A stretch of 64,000 nt of DNA from Pseudomonas kuykendallii (GCF_900106975.1 NZ_FNNU01000001.1:680260-744259), one strand, 5' to 3'. Shown: positions 44,782-53,786, counted from the first letter of the stretch. Numbers and translations: made by a program. Notes: generated by a model from the sequence alone, not told the origin.

Positions 44782-45768
44782 ATGAAAAGAGAAAAGCTCT
44801 TCTTCGAGCTGGGTGAACTGGCTCTGGAAAGCGGTGCAGCGTTGCGTCAGGCGCGTCTTTGCTACCAGGTCGTTGGCCAGCCGAACGCCACGCGCGACAA
44901 CATCGTGCTGATTCCCAGCTACTACGGCGGCTCACATTGGGGCAGCCTGCCCCTGCTTGGCGCAGGCAGCCCGTTGAGCGGCGGCGACTACTGCGTGGTG
45001 CTGACCAACCTGCTCGGCTCGGGCTGGTCGACGTCGCCGAGCAATGCCGCCGAGGGCCAGCGCGGCGCCGACTTTCCGCGCGTGTCGCTGGACGACAACG
45101 TCGAGGCGCAGCGGCGCCTGCTCGATGCGCTGTTCGGCGACTGGCAGCTGGCGCTGGTGTGCGGCTGGTCGATGGGCGGCATGCAGGCCTTCGCCTGGGC
45201 CATGCGCCATCCGGAAAAGGTCGAACGCATCCTGCCGTTCTGCGCCACCGCGCGCTGCTGGCCGCACAACCGGGTGTTCCTCGACGGCGTGGCAGCCGCG
45301 TTGCGCGCCGACGCCGCCTGGCAGGAGGGTCGCTACGAGGCGCCGCCGGAACGCGGCTTGCGCGCCTTCGGCCGGGTCTATGCCGGCTGGGCCTATTCGC
45401 AGGCTTTCTATAGAGAGGCGCTGTATCGCCAACTGGGCTTCGCCGACGTCGAGGCGCTACTGGCGTTCTGGGAAAAGGATCACCTGGAACAGGACGCCAA
45501 TGACCTGCTCTGCGTGCTCGACAGCTGGCAAAGCAGCCAGCCCTCGGAGCCTGCGCTGGCGGCCATCCGCTCCCGCGCGATCATCATGCCGAGCAGCAGC
45601 GACCTGTACTTCACCGTGACCGATGCGCGGCACGAGGCCAGCCTGATCCCCGCCGCCGAGCTGCGCGTGCTGGAATCGGACTGGGGACATTGCGCCGGCG
45701 GGCCGGGCCGCGAGGCGCAGGCGATGCGGCAGGTGTTCGCCGCGATGGACGAGTTGCTGCGCCGTTGA
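44782..45768 (+). CDS. Alpha/beta-hydrolase, homoserine O-acetyltransferase (MetX)-like
   Basis: A 328-residue alpha/beta-fold protein. The nucleophile elbow is CGWSMGG (Ser130), the acid is probably in MPSSSDLYF, and the histidine is in ESDWGHCAGGPG. The segment NIVLIPSYYGGSHWG and the NLLGSGWSTSPSN loop resemble MetX-like proteins, though it is shorter than true MetX and lacks an obvious substrate-binding arginine motif. Hydrolase or amidase activity is as likely as acyl transfer. ATG 44782 is the most downstream start before the conserved region. The ribosome-binding site is weak, so the start is uncertain. Confidence 0.72.
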   Translation: MKREKLFFELGELALESGAALRQARLCYQVVGQPNATRDNIVLIPSYYGGSHWGSLPLLGAGSPLSGGDYCVVLTNLLGSGWSTSPSNAAEGQRGADFPRVSLDDNVEAQRRLLDALFGDWQLALVCGWSMGGMQAFAWAMRHPEKVERILPFCATARCWPHNRVFLDGVAAALRADAAWQEGRYEAPPERGLRAFGRVYAGWAYSQAFYREALYRQLGFADVEALLAFWEKDHLEQDANDLLCVLDSWQSSQPSEPALAAIRSRAIIMPSSSDLYFTVTDARHEASLIPAAELRVLESDWGHCAGGPGREAQAMRQVFAAMDELLRR

Positions 45769-45776
45769 ACAGGAGG

Positions 45777-45797
45777 GCCGGGGCTCGACGCCCCGGC
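45777..45797. terminator. Hairpin between convergent hydrolase and pbpG genes
   Basis: GCCGGGGC-TCGAC-GCCCCGGC forms a perfect 8-bp GC stem in the 36-bp gap between two convergent genes. There is no T-tract, but the position suggests a bidirectional terminator. Confidence 0.55.
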
Positions 45798-45804
45798 AGG
45801 ACCG

Positions 45805-46758
45805 CTACTTCGAGGCCTGCATCTTCGCCGCAGGCTGCGCGGCCTTCTCCCGCGCGGCGAGGTTCTTCTGCTGCTTGTAGCTCTTCGCCGCCAGCGGAAT
45901 CGCGGTGACCTTGCCCGTTTCCAGCCAGTTGCGCAGGCGGGTGGCGTCGGCCATGTGGGTGTACTTGCCGAACGCATCGAGCACCACGAAGGCCACCGGC
46001 TTGCCGGCCATGGTGGTGCGCATCACCAGGCAATGCCCGGCCTCGTCGGTGAAGCCGGTCTTGGTCAGCTGGATGTTCCAGTTGGCCTTGTAGATCAGGT
46101 GGTTGGTGTTGCGGAAACCCAGGGTGTAGTTGGGTTTGCGGAACGCCACGGTGCGCTCCTTGGTGGTGCTCATCTCGCCGAGCAGCGGATACTGGCGGCT
46201 GGCCTTGAGCAGCAGCACCAGGTCACGGGCGGTGGAGACGTTGTCCAGCGACAGCCCGGTGGGCTCGACGTAACGCGTGTGGCTCATGCCCAGCGCGCGC
46301 GCCTTGGCGTTCATCGCCGCGATGAAGGCCTTCTGCCCGCCCGGATAGTGGTGCGCCAGGCTGGCGGCGGCACGGTTTTCCGAGGACATCAGCGCCAGCT
46401 GCAGCATCTCGCGGCGGCTGATTTCGCTGCCGACGCGCACGCGGGAGAACACACCCTTCATTTCCCTGGTGTCGGCGATGTCGATCGGCAGCACCTCGTC
46501 CAGCGGCAGCTTGGCGTCGAGGGTGACCATCGCCGTCATCAGCTTGGTCACCGAGGCGATCGGCACGACCACGTCCGGGTTGCTGGAATAGAGCACCTTG
46601 TCGCTGTTCAGATCGACCAGCAGGGCGCTGCCGGAGGCGAGCTCCTGCACCGGCGGGAGAGCCGCAGCGCCTTTGTCGGCCGCATGGAGGGAAGCACTGA
46701 GAGCGCTGCCGCAAAGCAGCAGGAGCAACGGGCGAAATATCTTCACGGGGCACGTCAT
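45805..46758 (-). CDS. pbpG: D-alanyl-D-alanine endopeptidase (penicillin-binding protein 7)
   Basis: A 317-residue periplasmic serine peptidase that cuts DD-crosslinks in peptidoglycan. A signal peptide ([16 protein letters not shown]) is followed by SVTK (catalytic Ser69, Lys72), SEN and KTG motifs in correct order. The C-terminus is Lys/Ala-rich and lacks the membrane-anchor helix of DacA/DacC, as expected for PbpG. ATG 46758 was used. GTG 46746 ([11 protein letters not shown]) is an alternative, and neither has a clear ribosome-binding site. Confidence 0.9.
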   Translation of the reverse strand: MTCPVKIFRPLLLLLCGSALSASLHAADKGAAALPPVQELASGSALLVDLNSDKVLYSSNPDVVVPIASVTKLMTAMVTLDAKLPLDEVLPIDIADTREMKGVFSRVRVGSEISRREMLQLALMSSENRAAASLAHHYPGGQKAFIAAMNAKARALGMSHTRYVEPTGLSLDNVSTARDLVLLLKASRQYPLLGEMSTTKERTVAFRKPNYTLGFRNTNHLIYKANWNIQLTKTGFTDEAGHCLVMRTTMAGKPVAFVVLDAFGKYTHMADATRLRNWLETGKVTAIPLAAKSYKQQKNLAAREKAAQPAAKMQASK

Positions 46759-46952
46759 GGGCAGGTGGACTGAGGCCTGGCGGGAGCCTGGCCGCGGCAG
46801 TATAAGAAAATTTCGGCGCGGCGCGAGGGGCTTTCGGCACGGCGCCCTACCCACCTCGCCGCCAGCGAAGCGGCGATCGCCGGCAAAACGCAGTGCACCT
46901 CTGCGCGAAGCGGCGGTCCAACGCAGCACATTCCCCTGAAGGAGCATTCGCC

Positions 46953-47270
46953 ATGAGCCTCTTTTCCCGCACTCCGACCACCAAAGAGCAGATCCAGGAC
47001 GAAATCGACAACCTGATGAACGCCCTGCACGACCTGCAACAGAGCGCCAGCCGCGACTCGCGTCGCAGCATCCACGACCTCAGCGACCGTGCCGAGCGCC
47101 TGTGGAACATCTCGCGCGAAACCTTCGGCGACACCTACGGCGACCTCTCGCGCAAGACCCTCAAGGCCAGCCGAGCCGCCGGCGAATGTGCACGCCAGCA
47201 TCCGCTGTCCACCGCGCTGGTGGGCGTTGGCGCCCTGGCCCTGATCGGCTGGCTGATCTCGCGCCGCTGA
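46953..47270 (+). CDS. DUF883/ElaB-YqjD-like membrane-anchored protein
   Basis: A 105-residue protein with a long amphipathic helix ([36 protein letters not shown]) and a C-terminal transmembrane helix ([22 protein letters not shown]) ending in two arginines. This is the layout of ElaB/YqjD proteins, which bind ribosomes at the inner membrane in stationary phase. The match is by architecture only. GAAGGAG lies upstream of the ATG. The next gene begins four bases after its stop. Confidence 0.72.
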   Translation: MSLFSRTPTTKEQIQDEIDNLMNALHDLQQSASRDSRRSIHDLSDRAERLWNISRETFGDTYGDLSRKTLKASRAAGECARQHPLSTALVGVGALALIGWLISRR

Positions 47271-47274
47271 CGCC

Positions 47275-47871
47275 ATGCGCAACGCCGAAACGCCGGTCCT
47301 GAAGTTCGCCCTGTACGGCGCGCACTCGAGCCTCGGCAGCGCGTTGCTGAGCGAACTGCTGAGCCGCCAGCATGAGACGGTGGCGGTGGTCGGCGACCTC
47401 AATGCCGTCGACGTGCACCCTGGCCTGCGCGCCAAGCTGGGCGATCTCTACGATGCCGCGAGCGTCGGCGAAAGCGTCGCCGGGATGGACGCGGTGATCG
47501 TGTTCGCCAGTGCACCGCGCCTGCCCGTGGGGGCCGACGATCTGCCGCCGGGCCGGCAGGGCGACCTGCCGGATGCGCTGCGCGCGCTGGACGCCGGCAT
47601 GCCAAAAGCGAAGGTGCAGCGGCTTTTGCTGATCGTCGACCCCGCCTGGCTGGACGACGCCTGCAGCGCGCTGCTGCTGGACGGCACGCTGGACTGGACG
47701 CTGGTGGCCGCGCCGGAAATCACCGGCGACTTCGTCCTCGACGACTTTCGCCGCGCGGATGAGAACGACGGCAATGCCCCGCTGCAGTCGCTGCGCCGAA
47801 TCGCCGCGGGCCTGGTGGACGAACTGGAAAATCCGCAGCATCGCCGCGAGATGATGAACTTCGTGCTCTGA
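47275..47871 (+). CDS. NAD(P)-binding Rossmann-like protein
   Basis: A 198-residue cytoplasmic protein beginning KFALYGAHSSLGSALLSELLSRQHETVAVVGD, a nucleotide-binding fold in which GAHSSLG replaces the usual GATGxxG glycine motif. The remainder (AVIVFASAPRLPVGADDLPPG, KVQRLLLIVDPAWLDDA and WTLVAAPEITGDFVLDDFRRADEN) follows the NmrA/SDR-atypical pattern. The substrate is unknown. It is four bases downstream of the DUF883-like gene and is probably translated from the same mRNA. Confidence 0.65.
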   Translation: MRNAETPVLKFALYGAHSSLGSALLSELLSRQHETVAVVGDLNAVDVHPGLRAKLGDLYDAASVGESVAGMDAVIVFASAPRLPVGADDLPPGRQGDLPDALRALDAGMPKAKVQRLLLIVDPAWLDDACSALLLDGTLDWTLVAAPEITGDFVLDDFRRADENDGNAPLQSLRRIAAGLVDELENPQHRREMMNFVL

Positions 47872-47960
47872 GCCGGCGCTCTGCGCAGCGCCATACCGCC
47901 CGTCCAATCACGCCCCCCACGCCAGGGAGCGACCCGCAGGCCGCTCCGGCGTCTCCTGCC

Positions 47961-48386
47961 TCAGCTCTCCAGCGTGGCGCTCAGGCTGATCTTCGCATTC
48001 AGCACTTTCGATACCGGGCAGCCTTCCTTCGCCTTGTTGGCGATTTCCTGGAAGGTGGCATCGTCGGTGCCCGGGATGCGCGCCTTCAGGGTCAGCGCGA
48101 TGGCGGTGATCTCGAAGCCCTCGCCGACCTTGTCCAGAGTCACTTCAGCGGTGGTGTCGATCCGCTCGGGCGTCAGTCCCGACTGACCGAGCATCATCGA
48201 CAGCGCCATCGAGAAACAGCCCGCGTGCGCGGCGCCGATCAACTCTTCGGGGTTGGTCCCCGGCGCGCCTTCGAAGCGGGTGTTGAAGCCGTACGGGTTT
48301 TCCTTCAGCGCGCCGCTCTGGGTGCTGATGGTGCCTTTGCCTTCCTTGAGGTTGCCCTGCCAGACGGCGGATGCGGTCTTCTTCAT
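47961..48386 (-). CDS. OsmC-family organic hydroperoxide reductase
   Basis: A 141-residue peroxidase that works as a homodimer. The two redox cysteines are in AAHAGCFSMALS (about residue 59) and EGCPVSKVL (about residue 125), and the start TASAVWQGNLKEGKGTISTQSG is typical of OsmC rather than Ohr. GGAG precedes ATG 48386. OsmC proteins reduce organic hydroperoxides and are induced by osmotic or stationary stress. It appears to be monocistronic and is preceded by a REP pair on its 5' side. Confidence 0.92.
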   Translation of the reverse strand: MKKTASAVWQGNLKEGKGTISTQSGALKENPYGFNTRFEGAPGTNPEELIGAAHAGCFSMALSMMLGQSGLTPERIDTTAEVTLDKVGEGFEITAIALTLKARIPGTDDATFQEIANKAKEGCPVSKVLNAKISLSATLES

Positions 48387-48535
48387 GACGAATACTCCGA
48401 TGGATTGAGTCTTCATCAGAGGCGGTGGGCGGGAAACAGTTCGTTCGAGCGCCCCGATCGGCCCCGGGCGAAGCGAGACAACGATGCCTTGTGGATACGG
48501 CGGACTGAAGCGGACCGCCACCCAGCCGCGATCTC

Positions 48536-48594
48536 GTAGGGTGGGCTTCAGCCCACCAGGGCCGCGACCGTTCCCGTAGGGGCCTCAGCCCACC
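48536..48594. repeat. Degenerate REP pair, GTAG type
   Basis: An intact GTAGGGTGGGCTTCAGCCCACC is followed in the same orientation by GTAGGGGCCTCAGCCCACC, in which part of the stem is lost. It lies between the OsmC 5' region and the DUF4105 gene end. Confidence 0.78.
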
Positions 48595-48618
48595 AAGTTC
48601 ACCGTCAGCCCCACCGCC

Positions 48619-50568
48619 TCAGGGCAGCTTCAGCCCGCCGGCCTGCTGGTGCAGCGCGCGCAGGTGCTCGCCGACCTGCTTCAGGTTCGCCTCGCTGTCC
48701 TCCAGTTCGCGCCGCCGCTCAGGCAGCAGGAGCTCGCGCAGGTCCTTGTCGAGGTCGTCGCTGAGGTTGCGCAGGGTCTGCTGGCGATCGGCGGTCTGTT
48801 GTTCCAGGCGCGCCCACTCGCTCGGCTGCGGCAGGCCATAACCGCCCTCGAGCAGCTCGGCGGGACGACTGAGGAATCCGCTGTTGAGCAGCATCCGGCC
48901 GATGGTATCGCCGGCCTTGTTCAGCGTCGGGTCGCTGGCCGCATCGGCGCCCATGTAGCGTTGCTTGAGCTCATCCTGGGCCAGCAGCAGCTGCTGGCGG
49001 AACGCGGCCTGCTCGAGCAACAGCAGCGCGGCGCTGGCCTGCAGGTCGGCGCGCTGCAGCCACGGCCGGCGTTGCGCGGCCGGCTGCCTCAGCCAGTCGT
49101 CCACCTTCGCCTGCGGCACCGCCAGGCGCTGCTTGATCACCGCGAACATCGCCTGATAGCGGTCGCGGAACGAGTCGAAGCGATAACCCAGGCGCAGCGC
49201 TTCCTTCGGATCGGCCAGCACGCTGCGGTCGGCCAGGCCGCGCCCGGCCAGCGAGTCGAGCAGCCCGTTGGGCATGATGCTGTCGAGGCCCTCCAGCTCG
49301 GCGCGCCCGGTTCCGCTGCGCAGCAGCTTGAGGGTTTCCACCGCGCAGTTGTTGGAGAGGAAGTAGTAGTTGCCGTCGTAGCTCCAGTGCAGCTCGGCGG
49401 CGCGGCGCACCAGCGCGTCCTGCTGCTCGCGCGGCAGGCGCAACGGGATCGAGGCCAGGCTGCGCAGCTCGACCTTGGTGTATTCGTCGATCACCTGCGC
49501 CAGCGGCAGGATGAACAGCCGCGACGGATACACACCGGTCAGGCCGTCCCAGCTGGACAGCTGGATGTCGCCGACGAAGGCGCGGAAGGACAGCACCAGG
49601 TGCTGGTCCAGGTCCAGCCGGCAGGCCGGACCGCGCGGCCGACCGGGCGCGCAGACCACCAGGCGCAGCATGCTGTGACCCCAGCGGCTGACCCAGTTGT
49701 CGTTGGCTTCGGCGAACAGGTAGTCGACCTCGTAGACGCGCGCAGGATCAAGCTTGCCCAGCGGCGCCTTCTGGTAGTCGCTGCTGGCGTTGAGGTAGGC
49801 GAACTCGGCCGGGCAGGCCTGGGCGCGCGCCGGCGCCCAGCCGAAGTGTCCGCTGAAATAGCGCTGCAGCGAGGGTCGCCGGCAGGCGTACTCCGGGTCC
49901 AGCAGGAAGTACTCCATGTTCACCGCGACGAACTCGCGCGGGTTGCTCAGCTCGTAGCCGTCCGCACTGCGCGCGACCATGCCGTTGCGCCCTTCACGTG
50001 CGCCGCGCTGGCCGACCGCCTGCTGCCAGCCGGCGAGGTCGAGCAGGCGCGGATCATCGGAAAGGGTGAAGCGGCGCTGCACGTCGCCGCGGCAGGCATC
50101 GCGCTGGCCGACCAGGCCATGGCTCTGCGCTTCGCGCCGGCAGCGCTGCAGGCGCGCGCGCTCCTCGGGCGACCACAGGCGGGCGCGATCGTAGAGATGC
50201 GTCAGCTCGTGCAGCACGGTGGCGAGCAGCTCGGCGCGCACCGTGCCGTGGGGACGCCCGGTGCGCTCGTGGGCGGCGCTGCCGTCCACCAGGCCGTGCA
50301 GCAGCCGGGCATTCAGCGACAAGGCATCGAGGCGGGTGATGCGCCCGTAACCGTTATCCGGCAGGTCGTGCGACCAGTGCACCGTAACCTGCCGGTCCAG
50401 CGCCTGGATGAAGCGCGGCGGCAGCTTGGCGAAGGCTTCGTCGATCAGCGCCTGGCTGGCCTGAATCTGCGCCGCATCCAGGCCCTTCTCGTCCAGTCGC
50501 AGACGCAGGTCGGCGTGACTGGCGCAGGCGAACAGCAGCAGGAAAACGCCGAGCAGTCGCGAAAACAT
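48619..50568 (-). CDS. DUF4105-domain secreted protein
   Basis: A 649-residue protein with a signal peptide (LLGVFLLLFACASHA). The N-terminal part carries a putative zinc site (LHELTHLYDRARLW, about residue 120). The central DUF4105 domain reads VSRWGHSMLRLVVC...LSSWDGLTGVYPSRLFILPLAQVIDEYTKVELRSL...YYFLSNNCAVETLKLLRSG, with an invariant NNCA that includes a likely catalytic cysteine. The C-terminus is a coiled coil rich in Leu, Glu and Gln (about residues 560-645). The function is not established. A cysteine-peptidase-like activity on the cell envelope is plausible. It is followed upstream by two DUF2388 genes on the same strand. Confidence 0.8.
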   Translation of the reverse strand: MFSRLLGVFLLLFACASHADLRLRLDEKGLDAAQIQASQALIDEAFAKLPPRFIQALDRQVTVHWSHDLPDNGYGRITRLDALSLNARLLHGLVDGSAAHERTGRPHGTVRAELLATVLHELTHLYDRARLWSPEERARLQRCRREAQSHGLVGQRDACRGDVQRRFTLSDDPRLLDLAGWQQAVGQRGAREGRNGMVARSADGYELSNPREFVAVNMEYFLLDPEYACRRPSLQRYFSGHFGWAPARAQACPAEFAYLNASSDYQKAPLGKLDPARVYEVDYLFAEANDNWVSRWGHSMLRLVVCAPGRPRGPACRLDLDQHLVLSFRAFVGDIQLSSWDGLTGVYPSRLFILPLAQVIDEYTKVELRSLASIPLRLPREQQDALVRRAAELHWSYDGNYYFLSNNCAVETLKLLRSGTGRAELEGLDSIMPNGLLDSLAGRGLADRSVLADPKEALRLGYRFDSFRDRYQAMFAVIKQRLAVPQAKVDDWLRQPAAQRRPWLQRADLQASAALLLLEQAAFRQQLLLAQDELKQRYMGADAASDPTLNKAGDTIGRMLLNSGFLSRPAELLEGGYGLPQPSEWARLEQQTADRQQTLRNLSDDLDKDLRELLLPERRRELEDSEANLKQVGEHLRALHQQAGGLKLP

Positions 50569-50595
50569 CGGGTGGGCGGCCCTCGGCGAGTGCGG

Positions 50596-50916
50596 TCAGA
50601 GCGCCAGGATGGCGCTGGCAAGTTCCTGGTCGTCGGCGGCAGCGGCCTGCGGATAACGGGCGCGCAGGGCGCCGAAGGCGGCTTCCAGGCGAGCGCCACG
50701 AATCTCGCCGTTACTGGCGACGAAGCTCGCCGCGTCGTCACGGGCCTGGACCACGACCTTCATGTCGCGCACCGAGGTGGTGGTGTCGGAGGTGAAATCG
50801 ATACTGCGCCCGAGGGCGCGGACGACGATGTTGCTGGTGGCTTCCAGGGTATGGGCCTGAGCGGCGTCGACGGTGAACAGCAGGATCGCCGAGGCGGCGA
50901 GCAACGAGGTACGCAT
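50596..50916 (-). CDS. DUF2388 small secreted protein, copy 1
   Basis: A 106-residue protein with a signal peptide (LLAASAILLFTVDAAQA) and the DUF2388 pattern RDDAASFVASNGEIRGARLEAAFGALRARYP...DDQELASAILAL. The family is nearly confined to Pseudomonas and has no assigned function. It lies 27 bp upstream of the DUF4105 gene on the same strand, so the two may be co-transcribed. Confidence 0.85.
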   Translation of the reverse strand: MRTSLLAASAILLFTVDAAQAHTLEATSNIVVRALGRSIDFTSDTTTSVRDMKVVVQARDDAASFVASNGEIRGARLEAAFGALRARYPQAAAADDQELASAILAL

Positions 50917-51089
50917 GGTGGGTCTCCCTGAATGAGTCGCCATTGGACGGGCAACAGGCTCGCCAGTTCAACGAAGCGGCAAGAGGCCGAACGACGGGCT
51001 GTGTAGGCGAAGACGCCAGCCACGCTGCGAGCCGGTGGTGCCGGGCGCGGCAAGGCTAACGGATGCGTCGCGGCAGTGCCAGTGTGGGC

Positions 51090-51395
51090 TCAGCGCGCAA
51101 GGATCGCCTCGGCCAGCTGCATATCGCTGGCGCCGGGCTGCACCCCTTCTTCACGCAGGTAACGCAGCGCCGCTTCCAGCCGCGCGCCGCGGATCTCGCC
51201 CTGGCTGGCGACGAAACTGGCCGCATCCGAACGCGCCGGTACCAGCTTGGAATCGGTGACGGAGGAGATGAGATCGCTGGTGCCATCGACGGTGGCGGAC
51301 AAGGCATCGCCGATCTGGTCGAGGGTCGCGACGAAGCTGGAGGCGAAGGTCGGCGTGGTGATGAGCAGCGAGCAAAGGAGGATGAGGCGGCGCAT
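51090..51395 (-). CDS. DUF2388 small secreted protein, copy 2
   Basis: A 101-residue paralogue of the previous gene: signal peptide LILLCSLLITTPTFA, then SDAASFVASQGEIRGARLEAALRYLREEG...DMQLAEAILAR. The N-terminal mature part differs (SSFVATLDQIGDALSATVDGTSDLISSV), so the copies share only the C-terminal core. It lies 173 bp upstream of copy 1. Together with the DUF4105 gene it forms a three-gene envelope cluster. Confidence 0.85.
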   Translation of the reverse strand: MRRLILLCSLLITTPTFASSFVATLDQIGDALSATVDGTSDLISSVTDSKLVPARSDAASFVASQGEIRGARLEAALRYLREEGVQPGASDMQLAEAILAR

Positions 51396-51536
51396 GGCGA
51401 TGTCCCGGAAAGCGGCGATGCGAAGGATCGCCCGGCAGCTTCAGACTAGCGCAAACGAGGCGGGTTCCGGCGCGGAGTGGCGCGGGTTGCGTTTCAGGGC
51501 ATTACGGGGTCTCGCCCTGGATTTCGAGTGCGCAGA

Positions 51537-51575
51537 TACAAAAAAACCCGTCGGCGTTGTCGGCGACGGGTTTTC
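51537..51575 (-). terminator. Rho-independent terminator of the DUF1127 gene
   Basis: AACCCGTCG and CGACGGGTT form a 9-bp stem. In the minus direction the stem is followed by a run of T residues (the A-run at 51539-51546), 45 bp after the DUF1127 stop. A T-run on the plus side makes it potentially bidirectional. Confidence 0.82.
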
Positions 51576-51619
51576 TGTTCGGCACGCTTTCGCGTGTCAC
51601 GCGCTTACGCGGCATCCAC

Positions 51620-51829
51620 TCAGCGCCAGAACGGCTTGTTCAGCTCGGAGAAGCGCTGTGCCTCGCTGATACCGGCGTCGGCGAGCAGGCGGGAATCCAG
51701 ACGCGCCAGCTGATGACGGCTGGCCATGCGGCGCTGCCATTGCAGGAGGTTGGCCAGCAGGCGAAGCGGCATTGCCGATTTCGAGGAGACTTGTTGGGTG
51801 TTCAGTTCGGAACTCAGGGTGCGTTCCAT
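51620..51829 (-). CDS. DUF1127 small protein
   Basis: A 69-residue protein with the arginine-rich YjiS/DUF1127 motif LLQWQRRMASRHQLARLDSRLLADAGISEAQRFSELNKPFW. DUF1127 proteins have been linked to phosphate metabolism and RNA binding in alpha-proteobacteria. Their role in Pseudomonas is unknown. AAGGA lies ten bases before ATG 51829. It is a single-gene unit closed by a strong terminator. Confidence 0.85.
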   Translation of the reverse strand: MERTLSSELNTQQVSSKSAMPLRLLANLLQWQRRMASRHQLARLDSRLLADAGISEAQRFSELNKPFWR

Positions 51830-52298
51830 GATGACGTCCTTCCGCACTCGGCGGGTTCGGTTAATTTCTGAGGTAAATGATGCGCCTTGGGAAGAGAACC
51901 CTGTAGTCACAGTTACCCGAAATTGTGCTGGTTTTAACGGTTTCACCTCCAAACTGTTCTGTTACCGAATGCCGCAACTGTTCCGGTAATGCTCGCTGTT
52001 GGTGCGATATTTCTACCCAAACCGCCCGCTCTGCACGCTTAAGTGACACACGACCAGTACAGTTTCATCGATATTTTAGAGCACAGTTCTGGATGAAGCC
52101 GTTTTGCCAGAGCTTTCTATGGCCTTATCCGAAAAATCCAGTGGCATACCCTAAAAATCAGAGAATGGTGTTTCTAGCGCCTGGAACCGGCACAGTACAG
52201 CCGGTAATTCTCCCGCGTGCGCACCTGCCATCCATAACGATCACTGGACCGGTAACGGCATCGCGTGAGATCCCACAGCGGAATCCTCCGACCGAACG
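51830..52298. other. Gene-free region of about 470 bp between DUF1127 and the pnt operon
   Basis: No convincing coding frame was found on either strand, and base composition is clearly more AT-rich than in the neighbours. The left part must hold the DUF1127 promoter. Two direct AACTGTTC repeats lie at 51952-51959 and 51976-51983, with related GTTACCG/GGTAA sequence between them. The stretch 52000-52260 shows no repeat or hairpin I can name. An unannotated small RNA or a decayed gene is possible. Confidence 0.5.
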
Positions 52299-52332
52299 AA
52301 AAACGCCCCGCGGGCGCGAGCCGGCGGGGCGT
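52299..52332 (-). terminator. Rho-independent terminator of the pnt operon
   Basis: ACGCCCCGC and GCGGGGCGT form a 9-bp stem with a GC-rich loop, followed in the minus direction by five T residues. It begins 15 bp after the pntB stop codon. Confidence 0.82.
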
Positions 52333-52346
52333 CTGGCATTGGGGAC

Positions 52347-53783
52347 TCAGTCCACCGCTTTGACCATGTCCTCGATGACCTTCTTGGCGTCGCCGAAGAC
52401 CATCATGGTCTTGTCCAGGTAGAACAGTTCGTTATCCAGGCCGGCATAACCGCTGGCCATCGAGCGCTTGTTGACGATGATCGTCTTGGCCTTGAAGGCT
52501 TCGAGAATCGGCATCCCGGCGATCGGCGATTTCGGATCGTTCTTCGCCGCCGGGTTGACCACGTCGTTGGCGCCGAGCACCAGCACCACGTCGGTCTGCC
52601 CGAACTCGGCGTTGATGTCTTCCATCTCGAAGACCTGCTCGTAGGGCACCTCGGCTTCCGCCAGCAGCACGTTCATGTGCCCGGGCATGCGCCCGGCCAC
52701 CGGGTGGATCGCGTACTTCACGGTGACGCCGTTGTGGGTCAGCTTCTCCACCAGCTCCATCAGCGCGTGCTGCGCGCGAGCCACCGCCAGGCCGTAGCCG
52801 GGAACGATGATCACGCTGTCGGCGTTGGACAGGAGGAACGCGGCGTCGTCGGCCGAGCCGGATTTCACCGGACGCTGCTCGCTGCTGCCCGCGGCCGGAC
52901 CGGCGTCAGCCGAGGAACCGAAGCCGCCGAGGATGACGTTGAAGAACGAGCGGTTCATCGCCCGGCACATGATGTAGGAGAGGATCGCGCCGCTCGAGCC
53001 CACCAGCGAACCGGCGATGATCAGCATCGAGTTGTTCAGCGAAAAGCCGATACCCGCGGCCGCCCAGCCGGAATAGCTGTTGAGCATCGACACCACCACC
53101 GGCATGTCCGCGCCACCGATGGGGATGATGATCAGCACGCCGATGACGAAGGCGAAGATCAGCATCAGGCTGAACGCCACCAGGTTGCCGGTGAACATGT
53201 AGGTCACGCCGAGCACCAGGATGGCGATGCCGATCACCAGGTTGATCATGTGCTGACCGGGGAATTGCACCGGCGCACCCTGGAACAGGCGGAACTTGTA
53301 CTTGCCCGAAAGCTTGCCGAAGGCGATCACCGAACCAGAGAAGGTGATCGCACCGATGGCGGCGCCGAGGAACAGCTCCAGGCGGTTGCCGACCGGAATC
53401 GGGTCGTTGATGCTGGCGACGATGCCCAGCGACTGTGGCTCGACCACGGCGGCGACGGCGATGAACACCGCGGCCAGACCGATCATGCTGTGCATGAAGG
53501 CGACCAGCTCGGGCATCTTGGTCATTTCGACACGCTTGGCCATGATCGAGCCGGCGCTACCGCCGACCAGCAGGCCGACGATGACGTAGCCGATGCCGGC
53601 AGTCGCCAGCTCGGCACCGAGCTTGTAGATCAGCGCCACGGTGGTGAGTACCGCCAGGCCCATGCCGAGCATGCCGAACAGGTTGCCGCGCCGCGACGTG
53701 GTCGGGTGCGAAAGGCCCTTCAGGGCCTGGATGAAGCAGATCGAAGCGATCAGGTAGAGAACGGTGATCAGGTTCATGCTCAT
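52347..53783 (-). CDS. pntB: NAD(P) transhydrogenase subunit beta
   Basis: A 478-residue inner-membrane protein. About nine helices (residues 1-270) are followed by the cytoplasmic NADP(H)-binding domain III, with VIIVPGYGLAVARAQHALMEL and the conserved DVVLVLGANDVVNPAAKNDPKSPIAGMPIL. With the two alpha subunits it couples hydride transfer from NADH to NADP+ to proton entry. ATG 53783 lies three bases after the pntAB stop. A terminator follows. Confidence 0.95.
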   Translation of the reverse strand: MSMNLITVLYLIASICFIQALKGLSHPTTSRRGNLFGMLGMGLAVLTTVALIYKLGAELATAGIGYVIVGLLVGGSAGSIMAKRVEMTKMPELVAFMHSMIGLAAVFIAVAAVVEPQSLGIVASINDPIPVGNRLELFLGAAIGAITFSGSVIAFGKLSGKYKFRLFQGAPVQFPGQHMINLVIGIAILVLGVTYMFTGNLVAFSLMLIFAFVIGVLIIIPIGGADMPVVVSMLNSYSGWAAAGIGFSLNNSMLIIAGSLVGSSGAILSYIMCRAMNRSFFNVILGGFGSSADAGPAAGSSEQRPVKSGSADDAAFLLSNADSVIIVPGYGLAVARAQHALMELVEKLTHNGVTVKYAIHPVAGRMPGHMNVLLAEAEVPYEQVFEMEDINAEFGQTDVVLVLGANDVVNPAAKNDPKSPIAGMPILEAFKAKTIIVNKRSMASGYAGLDNELFYLDKTMMVFGDAKKVIEDMVKAVD

Positions 53784-53786
53784 GGT

